Of a DNA stretch of 64,000 nt, positions 24,924-33,296 are shown piece by piece. The notes beneath the pieces were generated by a model, which saw nothing but the letters and a program-made list of their open reading frames with translations, was not told the DNA's origin and did no database searches. Position numbers and translations under genes: made by a program. Each line of letters starts with the position of its first letter. The first letter of the stretch is position 1. The stretch comes from an uncultured Collinsella sp. (GTDB lineage: Bacteria > Actinomycetota > Coriobacteriia > Coriobacteriales > Coriobacteriaceae). The DNA lies in NCBI GenBank assembly GCA_958450865.1, contig CAUDNY010000007.1, positions 70,673 to 134,672 on the forward strand, read 5' to 3'.

Positions 24924-25615
24924 GCATCCGCGACAACCTTGATATCTCGGCCTATCTGGTACTCGGCCCCGAAAACACGCTCGGGCGCCCCGTGGGCGAT
25001 GTGGTGGCCCAGGCACTCGATGCCGGCTTTACCTGCATCCAGGTGCGCTCCAAGGTGGCAAGCGCCCGCGAGATCATCGCGCTGACCGGCGACGCCGCGC
25101 AGGCAATCGCACAGGCTGGCAAGACCGGTCAGGTCGCTTTGCTGATCGACGACCGCCTGGACTGCGTACTCGCCGCGCGCGAGCAGGGCATTGCTGTCGA
25201 CGGCGTGCACGTGGGTCAGAGCGATATTCCCGTCGAGGTCTGTCGCAAGCTGCTGGGCCCCGATGCCATCGTGGGCCTTTCGGCCCGCTGCGAGGAGATG
25301 CTCGAGTACGTCAAGACCGCCGACATGAGTCTGGTCGACTACCTGGGCATCGGCCCGCTCCACGAGACCGAGACCAAGCGCGATTGCGGACGCGCAGCCG
25401 ACGGCTCCATCATCACCAAGAGCTTTGAGGACCTGACCGCACTCCACGCGGCAAGTCCCGTGCCCATCGTGGTGGGCGGCGGCGTAAAGATGGCCGACCT
25501 GCCGCAGCTCAAGGCCACCGGCGTCGACGGCTTCTTTGTGGTGAGCGCCGTCTGCAGTGCCGACGACCCCCACGCCGCAGCCAAGGAGCTCGTCGATACC
25601 TGGCAGCAGGCATAA
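24920..25615 (+). CDS. thiE: Thiamine-phosphate synthase ThiE
   Basis: 231 residues. It joins the thiazole phosphate made by ThiM with HMP-diphosphate to give thiamine phosphate. The Mg/pyrophosphate-binding segment LLIDDRLD, GVHVGQSD, the GPLHETETKRD loop (equivalent of the usual GPiFpT.tK) and the C-terminal VVGGGV are present. It overlaps the previous gene by four bases. The operon lacks thiD, thiC and thiG here, so it is a salvage module unless the other genes lie elsewhere. Confidence 0.95.
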   Translation: MSIRDNLDISAYLVLGPENTLGRPVGDVVAQALDAGFTCIQVRSKVASAREIIALTGDAAQAIAQAGKTGQVALLIDDRLDCVLAAREQGIAVDGVHVGQSDIPVEVCRKLLGPDAIVGLSARCEEMLEYVKTADMSLVDYLGIGPLHETETKRDCGRAADGSIITKSFEDLTALHAASPVPIVVGGGVKMADLPQLKATGVDGFFVVSAVCSADDPHAAAKELVDTWQQA

Positions 25616-25659
25616 GCATAAGTCGAGCAGCCGATTTGCAGCTTCATATCTTCAGCAAT

Positions 25660-25705
25660 GGAAAGCGCATCCCAGTTTGGGCCTCCATTCCGGGATGCGC
25701 TTTCC
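25660..25705. terminator. Hairpin terminator of the thiamine operon
   Basis: GGAAAGCGCATCCC / GGGATGCGCTTTCC stem with a 17-base loop, between the convergent thiE and patatin genes. The T-run is short, so efficiency is uncertain; it may work in both directions. Confidence 0.65.
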
Positions 25706-25716
25706 GTATGCGACCC

Positions 25717-26586
25717 TTACCCCGCCAGATACGCTTCCAACGCCGGCAAAGTCGCCTCTGCATCGTGGCGGCCGACCTGGTAGATGCGCTCGAGCTCATC
25801 CGGTTCGCGGCACAGCGACGGCACCTTCACCGATTCGCTCGGCCGCACCACAAAGATTTCGCCGGCAGCCTCTCGACGTGCCAGGTCATCGAGTGTGGCA
25901 TTGTAGACCTCATGCCGATGCTCAAGCGCTGCAACAAACTCCGGATAGTGACGGAACACGCGCCGCAGCATGGGCATCACGCTGTTGGGCTGCTTCACAA
26001 AGCCCGCCGGCTGCGTGAGTACCACGATATTGCGGTCATACCCCTGCGCAAACAGCCATGCGCTGGGAATAGAATCAGCCACGCCACCATCCAGATACTT
26101 ATGCCCGTCAATAGCAACGGGACGCGTCGCCACAGGAATGGCAGACGACGCCCGGATCCACTCGATATCGCGCTCGTCGCCATACGGTAGATCGTGGTAG
26201 ACGGCCTTGCCCGTCTCGATATCGGTACACACACACGTAAATCGCATGGGGCAGGCGCGATACGCCTCCAAGTCGATGGGATCGCGCTCGATAGGCACCT
26301 CGTGATAGGCAAAATCGGCATTGAACATATCGCCGGTTCGCAGCCAGCTTGCTACACCCGCATAGCGCTTATCGGCGCAATAGGCCTTGTTGTAGCGAAT
26401 GGCACGACCAATCTGGCGCGATTTAAAGTTGTAGCCAAACGCCGCGCCCGCCGAGACGCCCACCATATGGTCACAGGTCAGGCCGCACTCCATCCATACG
26501 TCGAGCACGCCCGCCGTATACATACCGCGGTAGCCGCCTCCCTCGAGCGCAAGCCCCACCGTGGGCGTCGTATCTGGCTGTGCCAT
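25717..26586 (-). CDS. Patatin-like phospholipase
   Basis: 289 residues. The oxyanion-hole GGGYRGMYTAG is near residue 16, the nucleophile elbow GVSAG near residue 43, and the catalytic Asp is in DGGVADSIP. These are the three elements of the patatin Ser-Asp dyad. It belongs to the YjjU-type bacterial patatins of ~280-290 residues. ATG 26586 has GGAG eight bases upstream; a 47-codon extension without a site is rejected. It is predicted cytosolic or peripherally membrane-bound, with acyl-lipid hydrolase activity. Confidence 0.92.
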   Translation of the reverse strand: MAQPDTTPTVGLALEGGGYRGMYTAGVLDVWMECGLTCDHMVGVSAGAAFGYNFKSRQIGRAIRYNKAYCADKRYAGVASWLRTGDMFNADFAYHEVPIERDPIDLEAYRACPMRFTCVCTDIETGKAVYHDLPYGDERDIEWIRASSAIPVATRPVAIDGHKYLDGGVADSIPSAWLFAQGYDRNIVVLTQPAGFVKQPNSVMPMLRRVFRHYPEFVAALEHRHEVYNATLDDLARREAAGEIFVVRPSESVKVPSLCREPDELERIYQVGRHDAEATLPALEAYLAG

Positions 26587-26915
26587 GCGACCATCTCCGT
26601 TCCTGCGTTTTAAAACGAAACAAGTATACCCGTCAACATATATCGCCTCAGTCGCATTTTCATCGAACATCGTCGCGTTACCGTTTGGCGAATAATGGCG
26701 AATAATGGCCGCCCGCAACATGGGCACCCCTACATAATTCCATACACTTGTTTATACTACTCAGTAGTTATCAGCAACGAACGTCAGCCGACAAATAAAC
26801 CCAACGACGCAGCAAGGCGGGGGCTTGGAAACACGCGAGGCGTTGAGCAACAACGCGTGTGCACAACGAGCTCGCCCGACGCAATCCGCCCCGACCCCAG
26901 AAAGCCGCCTACAGC
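26587..26915. promoter_or_regulatory. Divergent intergenic region before the GGDEF/EAL gene
   Basis: This 329-base gap holds a tandem duplication of GGCGAATAAT (26687-26706). A perfect 13-base palindrome ACTACTCAGTAGT (26756-26768) overlaps a TATACT -10-like element at 26753-26758. No c-di-GMP (GEMM) riboswitch pattern was recognised and no convincing small gene was found. Confidence 0.45.
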
Positions 26916-29633
26916 ATGGATACCCCCAGCAATTACACTGAAACGCTCGAAAAGACCGTCCGCGACCTTCTCAAGCGTCAGGAGGATCTGGTCAGGACCG
27001 CCTTTACCGACCAGCTTACCGGGCTTGGCAACCGCGGCGGCTTTGCCCGTTCCCTCGAGGAGCTCTGGGAGCAGGACACCCCCGTTACCATGGCGTACAT
27101 CGATATCGACAATCTCAAGCACTGCAACGACGTCTTTGGCCATGACGAGGGCAACCGCTATATTTTGCAGGTAAGCCTCTATCTCAAGCTGTATATGGAG
27201 GTGGACGAAGCGGCGTTTCGTCTGGGAGGCGACGAGTTTGCCATCCTGTCTACGATTGCAACCGAGGACGACCTCGCCGAACGTCTGGAACGCTGCCGAA
27301 CGGTCCTGCTCAAAAACAACGATGCCGAGATGCCTCACTCGTTTAGCTACGGAGTGGCACACGCCGACCCCGCCCTGGGCGAAGCCCCCAATCGCTTGAC
27401 GAACGATGCCGACCATCGCATGTACGACTACAAGCTACGTCATGCCGTGCACCTTGATCGACGCAATATCGCACAAGCCCACACCGACGACTTCGAAATA
27501 AGCGATCGAATTTTCGACGCCCTTTCGATGCTCAACGAAGGCCGCTATTTCTTTATCGAGAACTTGGACAAACATCGAACCCTTTGGTCACAAGGCGCCT
27601 TGCGCGATCTTGGTCTTCCTTCGGAGCATATAGACAACTGTCACGATTATTGGAAAACGCGTGTCCATCCCGATGACCTTGAGGCCTATACCAACGACAT
27701 CGACCAAATCTATGACGGCTCCAAACATCGTCACGTCATGCAGTACCGCGTGCGCAATGCCGCCGGCGATTACATCCTCGGCCGTGCTCGCGGGTTTCGT
27801 ATCGACGGCGACGGAAATGTCCCCTCGCTCTATGTCGGCGAGCTCGTCAACCACTCGCTTGCCGAGACCGTCGACGCCGCCACGGGTCTCGGAACGCAGC
27901 GCACGCTGATCAACGCTATCGATGCCTGCCGTCGCGACCGTTGCGAGACGGGGCTTATAGCAGTGCGCGTTCGCGGCACGGCAAAGCTCAACGAGCTCTA
28001 CGGGGCCGAGGCCGTCGACAACATGCTCGCCGAATACGCAGGCCGCATGCTGTCGATTACTCGCGGCAGGAGTCGCGTCTTCCGTTCACGCAACGCCCAG
28101 TTCGTCGTGCTTAGCAACAATTTGGATCACGAAGCATTCGAGCAACTGATCCAACATCTCAAAGAGGCCGTTTTCGCTCCCGTTCGAATCGCGGGCGACA
28201 CTATTACCCCCGTCTGTCTTGTCGTTCCGGCCTTTTACGAGCACCTGACCAATCAAACGGCCGCCGTTTTAGGCGAACTCGACCGTCGCATTCGCACGGC
28301 CGGCGGGCTTGTTCCCAACGACAGCCTCCCCATACCCGAGGTGGAGCGCAAAAGCGCCATCGCCGAACGCATCGATCCGCTCACGGGTCTCTATCGACCC
28401 AGCGAGTTTATGCGCCGCGCCAACGAATTTCTCGAGACAAGGCGCAACGGCGCCTGGTGTATCGCCACCGTCGATATGGGGCACATGCGACTGTTCAACG
28501 AATGGCACGGACAGGCCGAGGGCGACCGTGTACTCGCCGATGTGGGCACGGTTCTCAAGGACATCGAGAATGCCGCCATGGGCGTCGCAGGGTACTGGGG
28601 CCAAGACGATTTTTGCGTACTCATCCCCTTTGAACACGACACCGTCCATCAGATCTATAGCCGCGTTCGCCAGGCCGTGGCCAAGCATGATGACGGCGTG
28701 GGCTTCTGGCCGTCCATGGGCGTCTACCCCATCGACTCCAACGAGGAAATCACCATCGATGCGCAGGCCAAGGCCATGTTTACCAATCGGCGCGCAAAAA
28801 ACGACTTTAAGGAGCGCATTGCCATTTTCCGCCCCGAGGAATACGAGCACGAAATCGCGTTCCACCGCACGCTGACCGAATTCCAGTATGCGCTCTCAAA
28901 CGGCCGCATTACCTACTACTTGCAGCCCCAGGTCGACATGGAAACCGGCGAGATCGTTGGCGCCGAGGCGCTCACACGCTGGATTGACAAGGATGGCTCC
29001 CTCATTTCACCTACCACCTTTATCCCCGCTCTCGAGGAAAGCGGTTTTGTGGTGACGCTCGACAAATATGTTTGGCAGGGCGTCGCCTCGTGGCTGCGTG
29101 AGTGCATCGATCGAGGGCTGCGCGTAGTTCCGATCTCGCTCAATGTGTCGCGCGTGGATATCCTTGCCTGCGACGTCGCCGAGCATATGGGGGCGCTTGC
29201 CGCCCAATACAACCTACCGCCCGAGCTCATGCGCATTGAGATCACCGAGACGGCTTATACGGGAGAGTCCGAGGCCGTGGATAAGCTGACGGCCGACCTA
29301 CACACTCGCGGTTTCTCGACCTACATGGACGATTTTGGCACCGGCCAGTCTACGCTCGCGATGCTCAAGAACGTCAACGTCGACGTCATCAAGCTTGATC
29401 GCACGTTTGTGCCCACCGACCGCGATCAAAGCCGTAGCGCGCAAATCGTTTCATCAATGCTCGAGATGGCGCAATCGCTCCATCTGCCCGTTGTAATCGA
29501 AGGCGTCGAGACAAACGAGCAGGCGAACATGCTGCTCCAAATGGGTGCCCACTACGCTCAGGGCTTCCTCTACTACCGCCCCATGCAGGCAAAGGATTTT
29601 GAGGCATTGCTCGATGGCGGTAACAAAAACTGA
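26916..29633 (+). CDS. Multi-domain GGDEF/PAS/GGDEF-like/EAL cyclic-di-GMP protein
   Basis: About 905 residues, no membrane helix. In order: an intact diguanylate cyclase domain (LTGLGNRGGF; GGDEF at 104-108), a PAS-type domain (~190-310), a degenerate GGDEF (FRSRNAQFVVL in place of the signature), a third GGDEF-like domain (DPLTGLYRPSEF; signature replaced by GYWGQDDF), then an EAL phosphodiesterase (EALTRW at 684, LNVS, EITET, DDFGTG, KLDR, EGVET). The EAL catalytic residues look complete, so the protein may make and degrade c-di-GMP. ATG 26916 is the best-supported start, though its ribosome site is weak; GTG 26859 is an alternative. The next gene is a shorter paralog. Confidence 0.9.
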   Translation: MDTPSNYTETLEKTVRDLLKRQEDLVRTAFTDQLTGLGNRGGFARSLEELWEQDTPVTMAYIDIDNLKHCNDVFGHDEGNRYILQVSLYLKLYMEVDEAAFRLGGDEFAILSTIATEDDLAERLERCRTVLLKNNDAEMPHSFSYGVAHADPALGEAPNRLTNDADHRMYDYKLRHAVHLDRRNIAQAHTDDFEISDRIFDALSMLNEGRYFFIENLDKHRTLWSQGALRDLGLPSEHIDNCHDYWKTRVHPDDLEAYTNDIDQIYDGSKHRHVMQYRVRNAAGDYILGRARGFRIDGDGNVPSLYVGELVNHSLAETVDAATGLGTQRTLINAIDACRRDRCETGLIAVRVRGTAKLNELYGAEAVDNMLAEYAGRMLSITRGRSRVFRSRNAQFVVLSNNLDHEAFEQLIQHLKEAVFAPVRIAGDTITPVCLVVPAFYEHLTNQTAAVLGELDRRIRTAGGLVPNDSLPIPEVERKSAIAERIDPLTGLYRPSEFMRRANEFLETRRNGAWCIATVDMGHMRLFNEWHGQAEGDRVLADVGTVLKDIENAAMGVAGYWGQDDFCVLIPFEHDTVHQIYSRVRQAVAKHDDGVGFWPSMGVYPIDSNEEITIDAQAKAMFTNRRAKNDFKERIAIFRPEEYEHEIAFHRTLTEFQYALSNGRITYYLQPQVDMETGEIVGAEALTRWIDKDGSLISPTTFIPALEESGFVVTLDKYVWQGVASWLRECIDRGLRVVPISLNVSRVDILACDVAEHMGALAAQYNLPPELMRIEITETAYTGESEAVDKLTADLHTRGFSTYMDDFGTGQSTLAMLKNVNVDVIKLDRTFVPTDRDQSRSAQIVSSMLEMAQSLHLPVVIEGVETNEQANMLLQMGAHYAQGFLYYRPMQAKDFEALLDGGNKN

Positions 29634-29759
29634 TACGCTCGCGCGCAAAACGATACCGCCGAAGGGGCGCTTGTCCCCATTGGCTAACTTATGCCCCCAA
29701 TCCAAACCGAATTGGGGATATGATGCAAACCACTGTTGTGCCCAAGGAGGTTATCCATC

Positions 29760-31289
29760 ATGAACGAGTCGTATCGCCTGGGCGAGCAATCGATCATTGC
29801 CTATCTTCAGCGACTTGCGAACGGGGTCTCGACCGCCGAGCTCGATGTTGCCGCGCTGCCCACGGAGCTGTGCGCCATCGGCGAGCAGCTACAGAAGACA
29901 TTTGCCATCCTGCAGCAAGAACGCGAGCTGCTTGAGCGCGGCGCCTATATCGATTCGCTCACCAATCTTGGCAACCGTGCTGGACTCCACCGTTATGCCG
30001 AGCTGCTTTGGCACAAAGGCACCCCCTTCACCTGCGCTTATATCGATATCGATCGCCTTAAGCATTGCAACGATACGTTTGGCCACACCGAGGGCAATCG
30101 CTACATCCTGAGCATCTGCCGTGCACTCACCGAGACAATGGAACCCAATGACCTGCTGTTCCGTATCGGTGGAGACGAATTTGTACTCGTATCCCCCACG
30201 ACAGATGAAGCCGAACTCGAGCAGCGCCTGGAGCGGACGCGCACCGACCTTATCGAGGCAACATCGGGCGGCAAAGCGCCCATGATCGCTAGCTTTAGCT
30301 TTGGCTGCTCGCGCGTCGACCCACTCGCTGGCGATACGCGTCGCCAGATGACCATGGACGCCGACCGCAAAATGTATCGCTACAAGCTCATGCACCGTGT
30401 GCAGCAGCCGAAGGAAAACGACGCATCCATGCGCCCGATCGCCGATCAGCCTCCCTGCAACGACCGGGTGTTCCAAGCGATCTCCATGAGCTCCGAGACG
30501 CGCTATCCGTTTATCCTTAACCTCGATACCGGCGAATCGCAATGGTCGATTAATGCCGTGCGCGATTTTGACCTGCCCTCCCAGCATCCCTATAACTCGC
30601 TCGATATGTGGCTCGCCCGCGTTCACCCCGAGGACCGCGACAACGTGCGCAGCGAGCTCGATATGGTGGTAAACGGCGCGTGGCACTTCCATTACATGCA
30701 GTATCGCGTCATGAATACCGCTGGTAAATATGCGCTGTGCGAGTGTACGGGCTACCGCTTGGATAGCACCGAAACCGAGCCCAACATGTATGTGGGCATT
30801 ATCATCAACCGAAGCTTGGCGGATACGACCGATTCCGTGACCGGCCTGGGCGATATCCACGCCCTGGTCAACGCCATTGGCGAAATGCGTCGCGTGGCGC
30901 GCAAGGCAGGCCTGGTCGCCATCAAAATCGACGACATCGCCAAGGTCAATGCCCGCTTTGGCTTTGATGCGGGCGACCGCGTTTTGGCAGAAAGTGCCGC
31001 CTGCCTCATGGACTGTTCGCGCGGCAAGGGCCGTCTGTTCCGCTCGACCGGACCGATGTTCGTGGCGCTTTTCGATGACCTTGATCCCGAAGAGACCGAC
31101 GCGGTCGCAGACGAGATCGAGCGGTTCTTGGGGTCGCCCGTACTCTTTGGCTCATTTGAATATCAGCCGCCCATTCGTGTGGCCACACTTCATCTAGATG
31201 CCGTCGACCGACAGCCCGTTTCCATTTTGAACGAGCTCAAAGCGCTACTTGAAGAGGCACCACAAGTACCGGGCACCAAGCTGGACTAG
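29760..31289 (+). CDS. GGDEF/PAS/GGDEF-like diguanylate cyclase, paralog of the preceding gene
   Basis: 510 residues. A short helical N terminus (~1-60) precedes a GGDEF domain (LTNLGNRAGL, GGDEF at 137-141), a PAS-like domain (~230-350) and a degenerate GGDEF (FRSTGPMFVAL) at the C terminus. The domain order and many segments (CAYIDIDRLKHCNDTFGH, MQYRV, CxGYRLD) match the first two thirds of the neighbouring protein, but the third GGDEF and the EAL domain are absent. ATG 29760 has AAGGAGG nine bases upstream. It appears synthesis-only, paired with a bifunctional neighbour. Confidence 0.9.
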   Translation: MNESYRLGEQSIIAYLQRLANGVSTAELDVAALPTELCAIGEQLQKTFAILQQERELLERGAYIDSLTNLGNRAGLHRYAELLWHKGTPFTCAYIDIDRLKHCNDTFGHTEGNRYILSICRALTETMEPNDLLFRIGGDEFVLVSPTTDEAELEQRLERTRTDLIEATSGGKAPMIASFSFGCSRVDPLAGDTRRQMTMDADRKMYRYKLMHRVQQPKENDASMRPIADQPPCNDRVFQAISMSSETRYPFILNLDTGESQWSINAVRDFDLPSQHPYNSLDMWLARVHPEDRDNVRSELDMVVNGAWHFHYMQYRVMNTAGKYALCECTGYRLDSTETEPNMYVGIIINRSLADTTDSVTGLGDIHALVNAIGEMRRVARKAGLVAIKIDDIAKVNARFGFDAGDRVLAESAACLMDCSRGKGRLFRSTGPMFVALFDDLDPEETDAVADEIERFLGSPVLFGSFEYQPPIRVATLHLDAVDRQPVSILNELKALLEEAPQVPGTKLD

Positions 31290-31573
31290 CGTTATGGGGC
31301 GCATGATGGTTAATTTCCGATCTCAACCGAACACATTGGGCAAATAGGTCGTACCCGCAGTTAGCCGAACGTCCCCGCAGTCCCTCCCGGGGCCCGGGGG
31401 CACCGTTTCGATACTCTTGGTTTACTTTGCCTGATGCAAATAAGTGCTCAACAAGATAGAACCTATCCCCCGCCACGGATATGCCCTCGAGTAAATCTGT
31501 TAAGCCAAGCCTATCAAATTCTATTGACAATTGGCTGCATTGGTCCATTTTGTCGTCCAGCCACTTCCGCTGG
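31290..31573. other. Non-coding gap
   Basis: This is the 284-base region between the GGDEF gene and a convergent small membrane-protein gene. A GC-rich run CCCGGGGCCCGGGGG is present near 31387. No gene, known RNA or clear terminator is seen. Confidence 0.4.
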
Positions 31574-31894
31574 CTATCGCCTCATAAACACAAACCTAAC
31601 GAGCCGCACGAACGACAAAGAGGCCAAGCTGAACAGAAGTAAAACCAAAACTTCAAAAACGCTGGTATTCCAATCGCGTACCCAGTCCTCTACCGCCCAC
31701 AAGAAAAACAGCAGCCCCATCCATAACGTCACAGAAGAAATCAGCTTTGCGTAAGGGCGTATATCAATCTCGCTCTCCCTTTTTGTGACATCATATCCAG
31801 CAATTGAGCAGAGCCATCTTCCTCTTCGGTATTGGATTGAAAGGACAATCAAGGCAATCGAAGTCATCAAGCAAACAGCATCCTCTGTTTCCAT
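31574..31894 (-). CDS. Small membrane protein, DUF3784-like
   Basis: About 106 residues from ATG 31894, which follows AAAGGA by six bases; an ATG seven codons upstream is also possible. It has three hydrophobic segments. After the first, the sequence SIAGYDVTKRE resembles the conserved GYN/GYD segment of DUF3784 proteins, small membrane proteins of unknown role. Base composition is more AT-rich than most neighbours, suggesting acquisition. Next to it is an insertion-sequence relic. Confidence 0.65.
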   Translation of the reverse strand: METEDAVCLMTSIALIVLSIQYRRGRWLCSIAGYDVTKRESEIDIRPYAKLISSVTLWMGLLFFLWAVEDWVRDWNTSVFEVLVLLLFSLASLSFVRLVRFVFMRR

Positions 31895-31997
31895 AGAGTT
31901 TCCTTTGCTTTCCATCCTAGTTACGCATTCACAATCGAATCAAACCAAGTATGAATTACTCGATAGCAACCGCCTTAGTATAAACCATAGCCGCCGC

Positions 31998-32140
31998 AGC
32001 AGCCCGCCTTCCAAGGCCTCAAAGCTCGCCATCGAGGGCGACCCGCCCAGACCCCTTACAATCTGCTCGCACGAGGCCCCGCACTCCAACATCCTCTGGA
32101 CCGTATCCCACTCGTACCTGGTGAGCGTGCCTGCCGTGGG
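31998..32140 (-). pseudogene. Relic of an IS30-type transposase N-terminal helix-turn-helix
   Basis: Minus-strand translation from about 32132 reads GTLTRYEWDTVQRMLECGAS, then CEQIVRGLGGSPSMASFEAL. This fits the IS30/HTH_38 pattern in which a GRSPSTVSxE segment closes the helix-turn-helix. The rest of a transposase is missing and the following sequence has no long frame, so it is a decayed fragment. It explains part of the 334-base gap before the FMN reductase gene. Confidence 0.6.
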
Positions 32141-32228
32141 CCCTCGGGGCCGGCATCGTGCCCCACGCCATCTGCCCGCTCGTGCGATAATCCTCTGCAG
32201 AAGTCACCGACAGCAGAGGGAGTTTGTG

Positions 32229-32852
32229 ATGAAGGTTCTTTTGGTCAATGGCAGCCCCAAGGCAAACGGCAACACGGCCCGCGCACTCGCCGAGGTCGCC
32301 GAGCAGCTCAACGTCGAGGGCATCGATACCGAGATGTTTCAGCTGGGCGCCAAGCCTATTCGCGATTGCATCGGTTGCGGCCAGTGTGGCAAGCTGGGCG
32401 GTCGCTGCACCTTTGACGACGACGTGGTCAACGAGCTGATCGCTGCCGCCGAACAGGCCGACGGCTTTGTCTTTGGCTCGCCTGTCTACTACGCGCACCC
32501 CAGCGGCCGCATTCTCTCGGCACTCGATCGCGTATTCTATGCCGGTAGCAAAGCTTTTGCACACAAGCCGGGCGCTGCCGTCGCCGTCGCCCGTCGCGGC
32601 GGTACGTCGACGACCTTCGACGTGCTCAATAAGTACTTCACCATCAACCAGATGCCTGTGGTAGCGTCCACGTACTGGAACAACGTGTTTGGCTGCGTGC
32701 CCGGCGAGGCCGATGGAGATGCCGAGGGCCTGGCCACCATGCGAAACATCGGCAAGAACATGGCCTGGCTCCTTCGTTGCATCGAAGCAGGAAAGGCCGC
32801 CGGCATCGAAGCCCCCGAAGCCGATCGCGAGCGCACCAACTTCATTCGTTAG
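32229..32852 (+). CDS. NADPH-dependent FMN reductase / flavodoxin-like protein
   Basis: 207 residues. The flavodoxin-like phosphate loop NGSPKANGNT is at the N terminus, and CIGCGQCGKLGGRC holds a Cys cluster typical of iron-sulfur flavoproteins of the multimeric flavodoxin WrbA/NADPH-dependent FMN reductase group. GSPVYYAHPSG is the second flavin contact. ATG 32229 has GAGGGA upstream. It likely transfers electrons from NAD(P)H to a quinone or other small acceptor. It is followed after 16 bp by an ArsC-like gene and may be co-transcribed with it. Confidence 0.9.
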   Translation: MKVLLVNGSPKANGNTARALAEVAEQLNVEGIDTEMFQLGAKPIRDCIGCGQCGKLGGRCTFDDDVVNELIAAAEQADGFVFGSPVYYAHPSGRILSALDRVFYAGSKAFAHKPGAAVAVARRGGTSTTFDVLNKYFTINQMPVVASTYWNNVFGCVPGEADGDAEGLATMRNIGKNMAWLLRCIEAGKAAGIEAPEADRERTNFIR

Positions 32853-32868
32853 AACGGCGGAACATACT

Positions 32869-33210
32869 ATGAACGTGCAAATCTTCGGGACTAAGAAGTC
32901 GTTCGATACCAAGAAGGCGCAGCGTTATTTTAAGGAGCGCCGCATTAAGGTGCAGTTTATTGACCTGAAGGAAAAGGAGATGAGCAAGGGCGAGCTCACG
33001 AGCGTGATGCAGGCGGTCGGCGGCATCGACAAGCTGCTCAACCCCAAGGCCAAGGACGAGGAGACGCTCGCGCTCATCCAGCACCTCACCCCTAGCCAGC
33101 GCTTCGACAAGTTGCTCGAAAACCAGCAGGTTCTAGCCGAGCCCATCGTGCGCAACGGCAAAAAGGCCACCGTCGGTTATTGCCCCGATGTATGGGGAGC
33201 CTGGGAGTAG
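32869..33210 (+). CDS. ArsC/Spx-family protein lacking the active-site cysteine
   Basis: 113 residues of the thioredoxin-fold ArsC/YffB family. The N-terminal segment reads FGTKKSFDTKKAQRYFKERR. The position that is Cys in arsenate reductases and YffB (KNCDTVKKA) is Ser/Phe here, so glutathione- or thiol-dependent arsenate reduction is unlikely. The C-terminal RNGKKATVGYCPD region matches the family. It is probably a regulatory or binding paralog. It follows the FMN reductase by 16 bp. The ribosome site is weak. Confidence 0.82.
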   Translation: MNVQIFGTKKSFDTKKAQRYFKERRIKVQFIDLKEKEMSKGELTSVMQAVGGIDKLLNPKAKDEETLALIQHLTPSQRFDKLLENQQVLAEPIVRNGKKATVGYCPDVWGAWE

Positions 33211-33296
33211 CCTGTGTTATTTGCCAGCGCGTGGGTATAAGAGCAGGCGTTTGGCATAAGATTCAACTGTAAGCCATGTCTAACAAAGGAGGGCAC

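Noticed and set aside
26640..26915. Possible c-di-GMP (GEMM) riboswitch upstream of the GGDEF/EAL gene
   Set aside because: No GEMM aptamer consensus such as the paired GGNCACGCAC and tetraloop-receptor segments is visible.
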